Below the pieces are notes generated by a model. It searched no databases. It was given only the letters and a program-made list of their open reading frames with translations, and was not told the DNA's origin. Below are positions 41,128 through 48,825 of a stretch of DNA of 64,000 nt, piece after piece. Positions within the stretch are counted from its first letter, which is position 1; the number at the start of each line of letters is the position of its first letter. Both the position numbers and the translations under genes were made by a program. Origin of the DNA: Streptomyces sp. NBC_00223 (lineage in GTDB: Bacteria; Actinomycetota; Actinomycetes; Streptomycetales; Streptomycetaceae); the NCBI RefSeq assembly GCF_036199905.1, contig NZ_CP108109.1:6640501-6704500 (forward strand). Direction: 5' to 3'.

Positions 41128-42393
41128 ATGCGCGTGCTTGTGCGTTGGCTGGCGCCTGCTCTGCTGGCTGTTGTTCCGATGGTCGGTGGGGTCGGCGCGG
41201 TGGCCGCGTCCGGCAAGGAGCCGGTCGCGGTGGAGCGTTCCGCCCGGGCGGTGCCGGGCCAGTACATCGTCACGGTCAAACCCGCCTACTCACCGCAGGA
41301 GGTGCTCGGGCGGCTGGGGGTCAGGCCGCTGTTCACGTACGGCACCGCGCTGCGCGGGTTCGCCGCCGCCCTGACCCCCGTCCAGTTGGGGCTCGCCCGC
41401 ACACTGCCCGCCGTCGCGGCCATCGAGGAGAACAGCGCGGTCAGCCTCGACGGCACACCGTCGCCACGGGCGCTGAACCGGGAAGCCGGGCGGACCCGGT
41501 ACGCGGAAGGCGCGGAAGGTGCGGCAGGCGCGGCGGGCGCGGCGGGCGCGGGACGTGCGGCCGAGCCGACCGTCGGGAGCTGGGGCCTGGACCGGATCGA
41601 TCAGCGCACCCTTCCGCTCGACGGCCGGTACAGCGTGACCGGCACCGGCCGCGGGGTCACGGCGTATGTCCTCGACACCGGGATCGAGACCGCCAACGCC
41701 GAGTTCGAAGGACGGGCCACCGTCGGGTTCGACGCCGTCGGGGACGGGCACGACGGCCAGGACTGCCATTCCCACGGCACCCACGTGGCCGGCACCATCG
41801 GCGGCAGGACGTACGGTGTCGCGCGCGAAGTGTCCCTGGTCGCGGTCCGCGTACTGGACTGCACCGGCGACGGCACCACGGCCCAGACCATCGCCGGCCT
41901 CGACTGGGTCGCCGCCCACGCCCGGCACCCGGCCGTACTCAACGCGTCCATCGGCGATTCGGCCTCCCTCGCGATCGACACCGCGACCGACGCGCTCGCC
42001 GACAGCGGTGTGCTGCCCGTCGTCTCCGCCGGCAACGACGCGGCGAACGCCTGCGACGCCTCCCCGGCCCGGGCGGACAAGGCCCTCACCGTAGGCGCCG
42101 TTGACCGCCAGGACCGTCAGGCCGGATTCAGCAACTACGGCCCGTGCGTGGGGTTGTACGCGCCCGGCGTCGACATCGTCTCCGCTCGACTCGGCGGTGG
42201 CTCGCGGACATTGAGCGGTACGTCCATGGCCAGCCCGCATGTCGCGGGCGCCGCCGCGCTCGTCGAACAGCGGGACCCCAATCTCACACCCGAGGAGGTC
42301 GCCCGCCGGCTCACCGACACCGCCACACAGGGGGTTCTCACGTCTCTCGGCCCGGACTCGCCCGACCGGCTTCTGTACGTCGGCGACCTCTGA
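41128..42393 (+). CDS. Secreted S8 subtilisin-like serine protease (proteinase K type)
   Basis: Encodes 421 residues: signal peptide (~1-27), an I9 inhibitor propeptide (~40-110, GQYIVTVKP), an Ala/Gly-rich linker and the catalytic domain. The catalytic triad is D183 (VLDTGIE), H216 (HSHGTHVAGTI) and S366 (SGTSMASPHVAG), with the oxyanion N303 in SAGND. Cysteines fit proteinase K-like disulfides. An extracellular protease for nutrient supply or development. ATG at 41128 gives the canonical signal peptide. Confidence 0.93.
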   Translation: MRVLVRWLAPALLAVVPMVGGVGAVAASGKEPVAVERSARAVPGQYIVTVKPAYSPQEVLGRLGVRPLFTYGTALRGFAAALTPVQLGLARTLPAVAAIEENSAVSLDGTPSPRALNREAGRTRYAEGAEGAAGAAGAAGAGRAAEPTVGSWGLDRIDQRTLPLDGRYSVTGTGRGVTAYVLDTGIETANAEFEGRATVGFDAVGDGHDGQDCHSHGTHVAGTIGGRTYGVAREVSLVAVRVLDCTGDGTTAQTIAGLDWVAAHARHPAVLNASIGDSASLAIDTATDALADSGVLPVVSAGNDAANACDASPARADKALTVGAVDRQDRQAGFSNYGPCVGLYAPGVDIVSARLGGGSRTLSGTSMASPHVAGAAALVEQRDPNLTPEEVARRLTDTATQGVLTSLGPDSPDRLLYVGDL

Positions 42394-42435
42394 GGCGAGG
42401 CGGCGGCCTGCGGGGGGTCTTTGTCGGGCGGGCGC

Positions 42436-43263
42436 TCAGGCGGACGTGGCGAGGTTCTTCTCCAGGGCGGCCAGGTAGTTGGGCAGGTGGTGGTCCTTGA
42501 CGCCGACGGTCTCGGGTGCGAAGAGGTCGGCGCCCAGGCCCTTGGCCCGGTCCTGGAGCCCGGCGATCAGGGGCATGCTCTCGTGGAGACTGCCGTTCGC
42601 GTCGAAGTAGCGAAGCGCGCTGACGTGCGTGTAGACGGGCTCCGGCGGGAGCTGGGGGACGATGTCGTTGTTGTTGACGAAGCGGTAGAAGCGGTTCCTG
42701 AAGGCCGTGTTGTGCGCGCCGGCGAGCAGCCGTTCGCATGTGCGGGGCTGGCCGAAGGTGTAGACGCCGTCGGGCAGCAGTCGCGGCTGCTCGAAGTAGA
42801 ACCGGGCGCCGGCCAGCATCGCCAGGGCCCCGCCGAGGCTGTGACCGGTGAACCAGATGCTCTGCCCGTCGGTGCGGAACTCCTGGATGGTGTCCCGGAT
42901 CCGCGGATAGACGGACTGGAGGGCCTGGTGGAAACCGTAGTGGACGAAGCCCTTGTTCGCGGGGCCGGGCACGGGCGGAGTGTCGACGTCGGTCAGCCAG
43001 TCGCGGATCTTCGCGACCTCGGTGCCGCGGAAGCCGGTGACGATCATGCGGTCGTCGGCCATGACGTAGGCCTGGGTGTCCTCGATGGGGAACGGCATCT
43101 CGTGCGTCGACTCGAAGTACCGCACCTTGTCGAAGCCCCACGCGGCGGCCTGCGCCTCGATGCCGTCCGAGTCCAGCGTGGCCAGTTGGGCCGCGCGTGC
43201 CATCCAGTAGGCGTGCGGGAGGGAGTAGCGCGTCGTCGAGTGGTCCAGCGCGGGGATGGCCAT
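42436..43263 (-). CDS. Class 3 lipase family protein
   Basis: Encodes 275 residues. The lipase motif GHSLGG places the nucleophile at S142; DYTF/TFGQPR and HVSALRYF probably include the acid and base (D near FVNNNDIVPQLPP, H in the THVS region). VTGFRGTE is the oxyanion segment of lipase_3. No signal peptide is apparent with the ATG at 43263, which has GAAGGAA upstream; the longer open frame upstream has no support. Substrate not known. It is convergent with the protease gene. Confidence 0.88.
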   Translation of the reverse strand: MAIPALDHSTTRYSLPHAYWMARAAQLATLDSDGIEAQAAAWGFDKVRYFESTHEMPFPIEDTQAYVMADDRMIVTGFRGTEVAKIRDWLTDVDTPPVPGPANKGFVHYGFHQALQSVYPRIRDTIQEFRTDGQSIWFTGHSLGGALAMLAGARFYFEQPRLLPDGVYTFGQPRTCERLLAGAHNTAFRNRFYRFVNNNDIVPQLPPEPVYTHVSALRYFDANGSLHESMPLIAGLQDRAKGLGADLFAPETVGVKDHHLPNYLAALEKNLATSA

Positions 43264-43376
43264 CGGGTTCCTTCCGGGAGAACCGCAGCGAGTCGCCGAG
43301 CAACGTAGCTCCGTACGCCGTCGAAGAGGCGTCGGCCGCGCCTGCGGCCACTCGTACGGACGCAGCGCTCCCGTTC

Positions 43377-43541
43377 TCATGGCTGACTTTTATGGCGACC
43401 CGTCCATGGCCGCTCGCGGCCGATCATGAGCCGCTGGGTGCGGTGCATCGGGAGGGCGGCCAGTTCGCCGGGCGCGACGAAGCGGAGTTCCGTGGACTCG
43501 TCGGACATGGCGAGCGCGCCGCCGCTGTTGCCGCTCGGCGT
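43377..43541 (-). pseudogene. Nudix hydrolase remnant (C-terminal ~54 residues)
   Basis: In the same frame as the 231-residue gene and directly after its TGA, the sequence reads TPSGNSGGALAMSDESTELRFVAP... then GELAALPMHRTQRLMIGRERPWTG and stops at 43377. This is the typical C-terminus of Streptomyces Nudix hydrolases (SDES.E.RFV.P.EL..LPMH.TQRLRI). The Nudix box and everything before it are missing, so a deletion has joined the tail to the neighbour. Confidence 0.7.
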
Positions 43542-44237
43542 TCAGCCGGTCGCCGAGTCGAGTGTCGTGAGGGTGAAATCGTGCAGACGCATGATGAGTT
43601 GGCCCGCGCGGACCCAGGCGATACGGGGGTCGTCGAAGGCGACGCCGACCGTGTCCACGGTGAGGGGTTCCGGGCGGCCGGGGGCGTAGAGGACACCCCG
43701 TACCCCGGCCAGGGCGAAGCGGCGGACGCGTAACACCGCGTACTGGCCGCGCAGATGGGGGCAGGCCCGTACGGACGCGGCCGCGCACGGTACGCACAGC
43801 GGCGGGTGCGTGGTCAGCAGGTCGGACGGCCAGGACGCGGGGTCGGCCGGGTCCTCGCCCAGCAGCCACAGCACGCCGTCGCCGTCACGGTCGGCGGGCC
43901 CGCCGCACACCTGGCAGAGCAGTTCGCCCATCGCCCGCCGTTGCCGCAGGGCGTGCACCTGCCCGTACTCCGGCCGCCCCCGCCCCGGCATCGACGGGAC
44001 CCGGGCCCACAGGACGCTGTCGCTGTCCCGGTCGTACGGCTTCTCGTCCGCGTACCCGATCCCGGCGCCGCGACGCCGGGCCACCACCCGCGGCCCCGGC
44101 CGTACTTCCCCGCTCCACTGCGCGATGTACGGCACGAGATCCGTCCGCGGAAACACCCCCACGGGCGCCCGCTGTTCGCGGGCCGGGGGAGGCGCGGCGG
44201 ACGCGCGCCGCGCCTTGCGGGCAGGGGTGAGTGACAT
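43542..44237 (-). CDS. Hypothetical protein with zinc-ribbon-like cysteines
   Basis: Encodes 231 residues. Two cysteine pairs (CQVCGGPADRDGDG and CVPCAAASVRAC) are spaced for zinc binding. ARVPSMPGRGRPEYGQVHALRQRRAM and ADEKPYDRDSDSVLW are distinctive but unassigned. The protein resembles small Streptomyces proteins found beside GntR/UTRA regulators in mobile-like clusters. It is divergent from the GntR gene with the operator between, so it is likely the regulated target. The C-terminus abuts a Nudix remnant, and the last residues may come from that rearrangement. Confidence 0.7.
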   Translation of the reverse strand: MSLTPARKARRASAAPPPAREQRAPVGVFPRTDLVPYIAQWSGEVRPGPRVVARRRGAGIGYADEKPYDRDSDSVLWARVPSMPGRGRPEYGQVHALRQRRAMGELLCQVCGGPADRDGDGVLWLLGEDPADPASWPSDLLTTHPPLCVPCAAASVRACPHLRGQYAVLRVRRFALAGVRGVLYAPGRPEPLTVDTVGVAFDDPRIAWVRAGQLIMRLHDFTLTTLDSATG

Positions 44238-44358
44238 GATGGTGGTCCCTTCAAGGAGGGCGGAAGCGGCGGTTTACTTGGCGGTAGGGCGCCGCTTCCG
44301 GACGTCGAGCCGGGTGTGCCGGATCTCGTCTGTTGGCTCTGATGCCGGCAGCTCTATA

Positions 44359-44410
44359 GTGTTCTAAAGCACCATCGGGGTCAAGGTGGTGTTTTAAAGT
44401 GCCTTAGAAC
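44359..44410. promoter_or_regulatory. GntR operator with three related half-sites
   Basis: GTGTTCTAAAGCACC (44359-44373) and GTGTTTTAAAGTGCC (44389-44403) are direct repeats 30 bases apart. A third, inverted copy is GTGCCTTAGAAC (44399-44410). They end 11 bases before the GntR ATG and upstream of the divergent gene, as expected for autoregulation by the adjacent regulator. Confidence 0.65.
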
Positions 44411-44421
44411 AGGAGGGGATC

Positions 44422-45159
44422 ATGTCCGGGAACCCGCCCGCACTGCCGCCCTATCGGCGGATCGCCGCCCATATCAAGGGGCGGATCGAGCGCGGCGAAC
44501 TCCAGCCCGGCGACCGCATCCCCTCCGTCCGCGACATCATCCGGGACGAGGCCGTGTCCGTGGCGACGGCCACTCGGGTCGCGGCCGTCCTGCGGGCGGA
44601 GGGCTACGCGCAGACGATCCCCGGCATCGGGACGGTGGCACGCGTCCCCGGCAAGATCACGCCCGGCCCCGACCGGCTCCAACTCCAGCGAACCACGGGA
44701 AGCGGCTTCCGTTCCGGCGAGCGCGCCGAGATCATCAGTGCCGAACTCCTGCCCGCGACAGGGGAGATCGCCGACGCGCTCGAAGTGGACGAGGGCAGTG
44801 CGGTCGTCCGGCGGCGACGGCGCTATCTGGACGACGAGGGCGTGATCGCTGTCTCCACGTCCTGGCTGTCGGGGGAGTTGGCCGACGCCGCGCCCGAACT
44901 CCTCTCGGCCGAGCCGCTGCCCGCCATGACCTTCGGGCTGATCGAGGACCGTACGGGCCGCCGGGCGGTGAAGCGACGGGACGTCGTGTCGCTGCGCCCG
45001 GTCCCGGCGGACATCGCCCCGCTCCTGGGCGTCGACCCGGGCGTCCTCGCGCTCACGATGGCCAACCACTACTGGGACCAGCACGGCCAAGTCACCGAGT
45101 ACGCCCGCGATTTCATGAGCGCCGACCGCCAACTGACCGCGGACTACGACCTCGAATAG
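44422..45159 (+). CDS. GntR family regulator with UTRA domain
   Basis: Encodes 245 residues. Winged HTH at ~10-75 (YRRIAAHIKGRIERGELQPGDRIPSVRDI...ATATRVAAVLRAEGYAQTIPGIGTVA) followed by a UTRA effector-binding domain (~95-235: GERAEIISAELLPATGEIADAL; RRRRRYLDDEGVIAVSTSWL; DQHGQVTEYARDF). HutC/FarR subfamily. AGGAGGGG precedes the ATG. The three half-sites upstream support autoregulation. Confidence 0.93.
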   Translation: MSGNPPALPPYRRIAAHIKGRIERGELQPGDRIPSVRDIIRDEAVSVATATRVAAVLRAEGYAQTIPGIGTVARVPGKITPGPDRLQLQRTTGSGFRSGERAEIISAELLPATGEIADALEVDEGSAVVRRRRRYLDDEGVIAVSTSWLSGELADAAPELLSAEPLPAMTFGLIEDRTGRRAVKRRDVVSLRPVPADIAPLLGVDPGVLALTMANHYWDQHGQVTEYARDFMSADRQLTADYDLE

Positions 45160-45390
45160 CCCCGCGGCCGCGCGTCGGCGCGGCCCGAGTCACGGGACCC
45201 GCGTACCGTGCGAGCGCGGGGGAGGTCATGGGCCAGTCAAGCAACTCCGGTGCGGCGGCGGGTCCAAACATGGGGCTGACCGTCTGGCACGACGTGGCGC
45301 CCGCTCGGCGCTCGAAGGCGCGCCCCCAGGCCCGCGGTGGGCGGCCGCAGTGGACCGGCCCCGCGCGGCGGCCGCACCCCCGGCGCTGGA

Positions 45391-45402
45391 TAGGGTGCGG
45401 GC
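45391..45402 (+). promoter_or_regulatory. -10 element of the amidohydrolase gene
   Basis: TAGGGT at 45391-45396 lies 6 bases before the ATG; there is no ribosome site. A leaderless transcript is likely, as for dapD and several other genes in this window. Confidence 0.5.
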
Positions 45403-46485
45403 ATGGGTGAGGTGCTGCACGTCAAGGGCCGTGTGCTCGTCGGACCGGACGACGTACGCGACGAGTTGTGGGTGCTCGACGGCAAGGTCACGTACGAGCG
45501 GCCCGCCGCCGAGGCGGAGGGGACCGTCAACGGCTGGGTGCTGCCGGGCCTGGTCGACGCCCACTGCCATGTGGGGCTGGACGCCCACGGCGCCGTGCCC
45601 GAGGCGACCGCCGAGAAGCAGGCCCTCACCGACCGGAAAGCCGGCACGCTGCTGCTGCGGGACGCCGGTTCGGCCAGCGACACGCGCTGGATCGACGACC
45701 GCGCCGATCTTCCGAAGATCATCCGGGCCGGGCGCCACATCGCCCGCACCCGCCGCTACATCCGGAACTACGCGCACGAGATCGAGCCCGGCGACCTGAC
45801 CGCGTACGTCCGCCGCGAGGCGCGCCGAAGCGACGGCTGGGTGAAACTCGTCGGCGACTGGATCGACCGCGAGGTCGGCGACCTCACCGCCTGCTGGCCG
45901 AAGGACGCGCTCGCCGAGGCCATCGCCGCCGCCCACGAGGAGGGCGCCCGGGTCACCGCGCACTGCTTCGCGGAGGACTCCCTCGCCGATCTGGTGAACG
46001 CCGGGATCGACTGCGTCGAGCACGCCACCGGCCTCACCGCCGAGACGATCCCGCTCTTCGCCGAGCACGGCGTCGCCATCGTGCCGACCCTCGTCAACAT
46101 CGCGACCTTCCCCGACCTCGCGGAGGCAGGCGACATCAAGTTCCCGCGCTGGGCGGACCACTTGCGCCGCCTGCACGCCCGCCGGTACTCCACCATTCGC
46201 GACGCGTACGACGCCGGGATCGCGATCTACGCCGGTACGGACGCGGGCGGCAGCCTCGCCCACGGCCTGATCGCGGCGGAGGTCGCGGAACTCGTACGGG
46301 CCGGACTGCCGGTCAACGCGGCGCTGTCGGCGGCGACTTGGGGCGCGCGCGGCTGGCTCGGACACGAGGGCCTGTCGGAGGGCGCGCCGGCCGACCTCGT
46401 CGTGTACGACGCGGACCCCCGCGAGGACATCCGCGTCCTGTCCGCCCCCCGCCACATCATCCTCCGCGGCACCCTCCTGACGTAG
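45403..46485 (+). CDS. Amidohydrolase family protein
   Basis: Encodes 360 residues of the metal-dependent hydrolase (composite-domain) superfamily. Metal ligands are seen in VDAHCHVGLD (HxH), the carboxylated-lysine position near VKLVGDWI, TAHCFAE, EHATGL and the aspartate in YAGTDAGGS. The C-terminus VYDADPREDIRVLSAPRHIILRG is the usual beta-sandwich closing segment. Related enzymes cleave imidazolone-type, dipeptide or lactam substrates; the substrate here cannot be told. A leaderless promoter is probable. Confidence 0.9.
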   Translation: MGEVLHVKGRVLVGPDDVRDELWVLDGKVTYERPAAEAEGTVNGWVLPGLVDAHCHVGLDAHGAVPEATAEKQALTDRKAGTLLLRDAGSASDTRWIDDRADLPKIIRAGRHIARTRRYIRNYAHEIEPGDLTAYVRREARRSDGWVKLVGDWIDREVGDLTACWPKDALAEAIAAAHEEGARVTAHCFAEDSLADLVNAGIDCVEHATGLTAETIPLFAEHGVAIVPTLVNIATFPDLAEAGDIKFPRWADHLRRLHARRYSTIRDAYDAGIAIYAGTDAGGSLAHGLIAAEVAELVRAGLPVNAALSAATWGARGWLGHEGLSEGAPADLVVYDADPREDIRVLSAPRHIILRGTLLT

Positions 46486-46604
46486 CCCGTGGCGAGGCCG
46501 CGAACATCGCGGCCGACCGTCACGCCGTTGCGCCCGCCCAACCGACCGCCAACTCGCCTTTGTCTGCGCTCTGTTCGGCCGGGTGCCACGGCCTCGGGAG
46601 TCGC

Positions 46605-46616
46605 TATCGTGCGGGC
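46605..46616 (+). promoter_or_regulatory. -10 element of the HAD-like gene
   Basis: TATCGT at 46605-46610 is 6 bases before the GTG start, without a ribosome-binding sequence between them, again suggesting a leaderless mRNA. Confidence 0.45.
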
Positions 46617-47174
46617 GTGACCGATGCCGGGCGGCGACCGCTGCTCTTTCTGGACGTCGACGGACCGCTGATCCCGTTCGGGGCGCCGGAGGGATATCCC
46701 TCGTACCCGCATCCGTCGGATCGGACCGGTCCCGAAGCGTACGGGGCCGGGGCGAATCCGCTGCTGGCTCGGATCAACCCCGCCCACGGTCCCCAACTGG
46801 CCGCGCTGCCATGCGAGTTGATCTGGGCCACGACCTGGGGGAACGACGCGAACGAGTGGATCGCGCCGCGGCTCGGGCTCCCGCCGTCGCCCGTGATGGT
46901 CTGGCCGGAGCCGTCCGAAGCGGACGCTCGGGACGAGCGGAACGGGCTGCACTGGAAGACTCGCGCCCTCGTCGGCCGGGCGGCCGGGCGGGCGTTCGTC
47001 TGGGTCGACGACGAGATCACCGACATCGATCGGGCCTGGGCGTCCGCACATCACCGGGCCCCGGCCCTGCTCCACCGCGTCGACCCCCGCAGGGGCCTCA
47101 CCGACGCGGACTACACCGCACTCCAGGCGTGGCTGCACGGGGTTTGCGGGACGCCGCCGTCACCCGGCCGCTGA
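46617..47174 (+). CDS. HAD-like hydrolase family protein
   Basis: Encodes 185 residues. The N-terminal LLFLDVDGPLIPFG is a HAD motif I (DxD), and AFVWVDDEITDIDRAW near the C-terminus matches motif IV with acidic residues; WATTWGNDANEWIAP carries the motif II threonine. Small single-domain members of this kind have unknown substrates. GTG start supported by the -10 box 6 bases upstream. It follows the amidohydrolase but has its own promoter. Confidence 0.8.
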   Translation: MTDAGRRPLLFLDVDGPLIPFGAPEGYPSYPHPSDRTGPEAYGAGANPLLARINPAHGPQLAALPCELIWATTWGNDANEWIAPRLGLPPSPVMVWPEPSEADARDERNGLHWKTRALVGRAAGRAFVWVDDEITDIDRAWASAHHRAPALLHRVDPRRGLTDADYTALQAWLHGVCGTPPSPGR

Positions 47175-47288
47175 ACAACCGGGCCGGGCGCTTCCCTGCG
47201 AACCGCCACAAGGGGTGGCCTGGGAGAACCGGGCGTCGAAGGGAAGGGCATAGGTTGCTCCGTGGGGCGTGAACAAAGAGACGAAAAC

Positions 47289-47302
47289 CACCCGTACGGG
47301 TG
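47289..47302. promoter_or_regulatory. 14-bp perfect palindrome before the surface-protein gene
   Basis: CACCCGTACGGGTG lies 124 bases upstream of the LAETG protein start, in an otherwise AT-richer leader region. It could be an operator or a small RNA hairpin; nothing else is known. Confidence 0.4.
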
Positions 47303-47425
47303 AACTCGCTTCGGGTAGCCGTCAATTCACTCTCAGTGCGTAAATATTGCCGGGTCGAAGTCCCCGGCCGCTGTCCCCCATCAGCGCGTGCCGGGGGCTG
47401 CCATACCTCTCGTGGGAGTCCCACC

Positions 47426-48757
47426 TTGCACCGCACCAGCAATTTCCGCCTGCCCGCACGCCGTTCGGCCGCCGTTCTCGGCGCCGCCGTGGCCCTCACG
47501 GCCGCCGGCGCCGTCGCCGTCGCACCGGCCGTCCAGGCGGCGCCCGCCGGCTCGAAGGACGGCGGCGCGGCCACCGCGGCCGTCCTGCGCGCGAATCTGG
47601 ATGTCTCGCTGCTCAACAAGACCGTCGACGTGCCGCTGAACATCTCGCTCAACGACGTGCAGGCGCCCGCCGACGCCGACGAGACCGCGCTCACCGTGGA
47701 CGTCGGCCACGGCGTGGAGGCCGGGCGCCAGGTCAGCATCCTGCGGGCCGCGGCCGCCACCGCTAAGGCCACCGCCGACGACGAGCAGGCCCAGGGCTAC
47801 GCGAATCTCGTCAACGCCCAGATCCACGTGCCGGGTCTGCCGCTGCTCGCCCTCGTCAAGGCCGACGCGGTGACCTCCACGGCCACCTGCCGGGTGGGCG
47901 AGCGGCCCACCGCGTCCTCGCACCTCGTGGGCGTCACCGTGCTCGGCCGGCGGATCGACCTCCAGGCGGTCGGTACGACGAACCTCCAGGTCGCCGGTGT
48001 CGGCCAGGTCAGCCTGGACCTGACCCGTACGGTCGTCACGTCGAACACCGCCGCCGCGACCGCGCTGCAACTCAAGGTCCACATCAACCCGTTGAGCCTC
48101 GGCGTCGCCGACGTCTCCGGCGACATCACCCTCGCGCAAGCCGGTTGCCGCACCCCGCAGCCCTCGGGCTCGACCGGCGGCGCCTCCAACGGCGGTGCCA
48201 CGACCGGCGGTTCCACCAACGGCGGCAGCACCTCGGGCAGTACGACCACGGGTTCGACCTCCGGTACGACGACAGGTACGACGACCGGCTCCACCTCGGG
48301 CACCACGAACGGCGGCGCTTCCAACGGCGGTGCCACGTCCACCGGCTCGACCTCCGGCGCCACGACGAGCGGCACGACGACCGGCACCTCCAACGGCGGT
48401 GCCACGAACGGCGGTTCGACCACTGGCACGACGACCGGCGCGACCACCGGCGCCACGACGGGCGCCGGCACCTCCGGCGGCACCTCCTCCGGCGGCCAGA
48501 CCGGCGGCCACACGGGTGGCTCGACCGGCTCCCAGACGGGCTCCCAGACCGGCGGCTCCACCGGCGGAGCCGCCCCCGGCGCCCCCTCCACCCAGACCGT
48601 CGCCGACACCGGCGACCTCGCCGAGACCGGCGCGAGCTCCAGCACCCCCTACCTCGCCGCCGGCGCCGCCGTCCTCGTCGCCGCGGGCGCCGGAACCTTC
48701 CTGCTGACCAGCCGCCGCCGCAAGCCGGGCGCCCACTCCGCCGACTCCGAGTCGTGA
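47426..48757 (+). CDS. LAETG-type sortase-dependent surface protein
   Basis: Encodes 443 residues from a TTG start with GGGAG 7 bases upstream. Signal peptide to ~residue 37 (AVAVAPAVQAAPAG), a mature beta-rich domain (~38-240), a ~130-residue Gly/Ser/Thr/Asn repeat region (GGSTNGGSTSG, GTTTGTTTG) and a C-terminal sorting signal: LAETG, hydrophobic helix and RRRK tail. LAxTG motifs are recognised by actinobacterial class E sortases that couple proteins to the cell wall. The domain (SLLNKTVDVPLNISLNDVQAPADADETALTVDVG) is conserved in Streptomyces with unknown function. Confidence 0.88.
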   Translation: MHRTSNFRLPARRSAAVLGAAVALTAAGAVAVAPAVQAAPAGSKDGGAATAAVLRANLDVSLLNKTVDVPLNISLNDVQAPADADETALTVDVGHGVEAGRQVSILRAAAATAKATADDEQAQGYANLVNAQIHVPGLPLLALVKADAVTSTATCRVGERPTASSHLVGVTVLGRRIDLQAVGTTNLQVAGVGQVSLDLTRTVVTSNTAAATALQLKVHINPLSLGVADVSGDITLAQAGCRTPQPSGSTGGASNGGATTGGSTNGGSTSGSTTTGSTSGTTTGTTTGSTSGTTNGGASNGGATSTGSTSGATTSGTTTGTSNGGATNGGSTTGTTTGATTGATTGAGTSGGTSSGGQTGGHTGGSTGSQTGSQTGGSTGGAAPGAPSTQTVADTGDLAETGASSSTPYLAAGAAVLVAAGAGTFLLTSRRRKPGAHSADSES

Positions 48758-48814
48758 TCGACACAAGGCGGTAACAAGCCCCAGGGGCGGCGTCCGGCAA
48801 CGGCGCCGCCCCCG

Positions 48815-48825
48815 TAGGCTGTTGG
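48815..48825 (+). promoter_or_regulatory. -10 element of the receptor kinase gene
   Basis: TAGGCT at 48815-48820 is 5 bases before the GTG at 48826, with no ribosome site. It supports that distal start rather than the ATG at 48931, and suggests a leaderless message. Confidence 0.5.

Noticed and set aside
45228-45410. A 60-codon plus-strand frame before the amidohydrolase
   Set aside because: No ribosome site, Arg/Pro-rich shadow-like composition and overlap with the amidohydrolase promoter and start.
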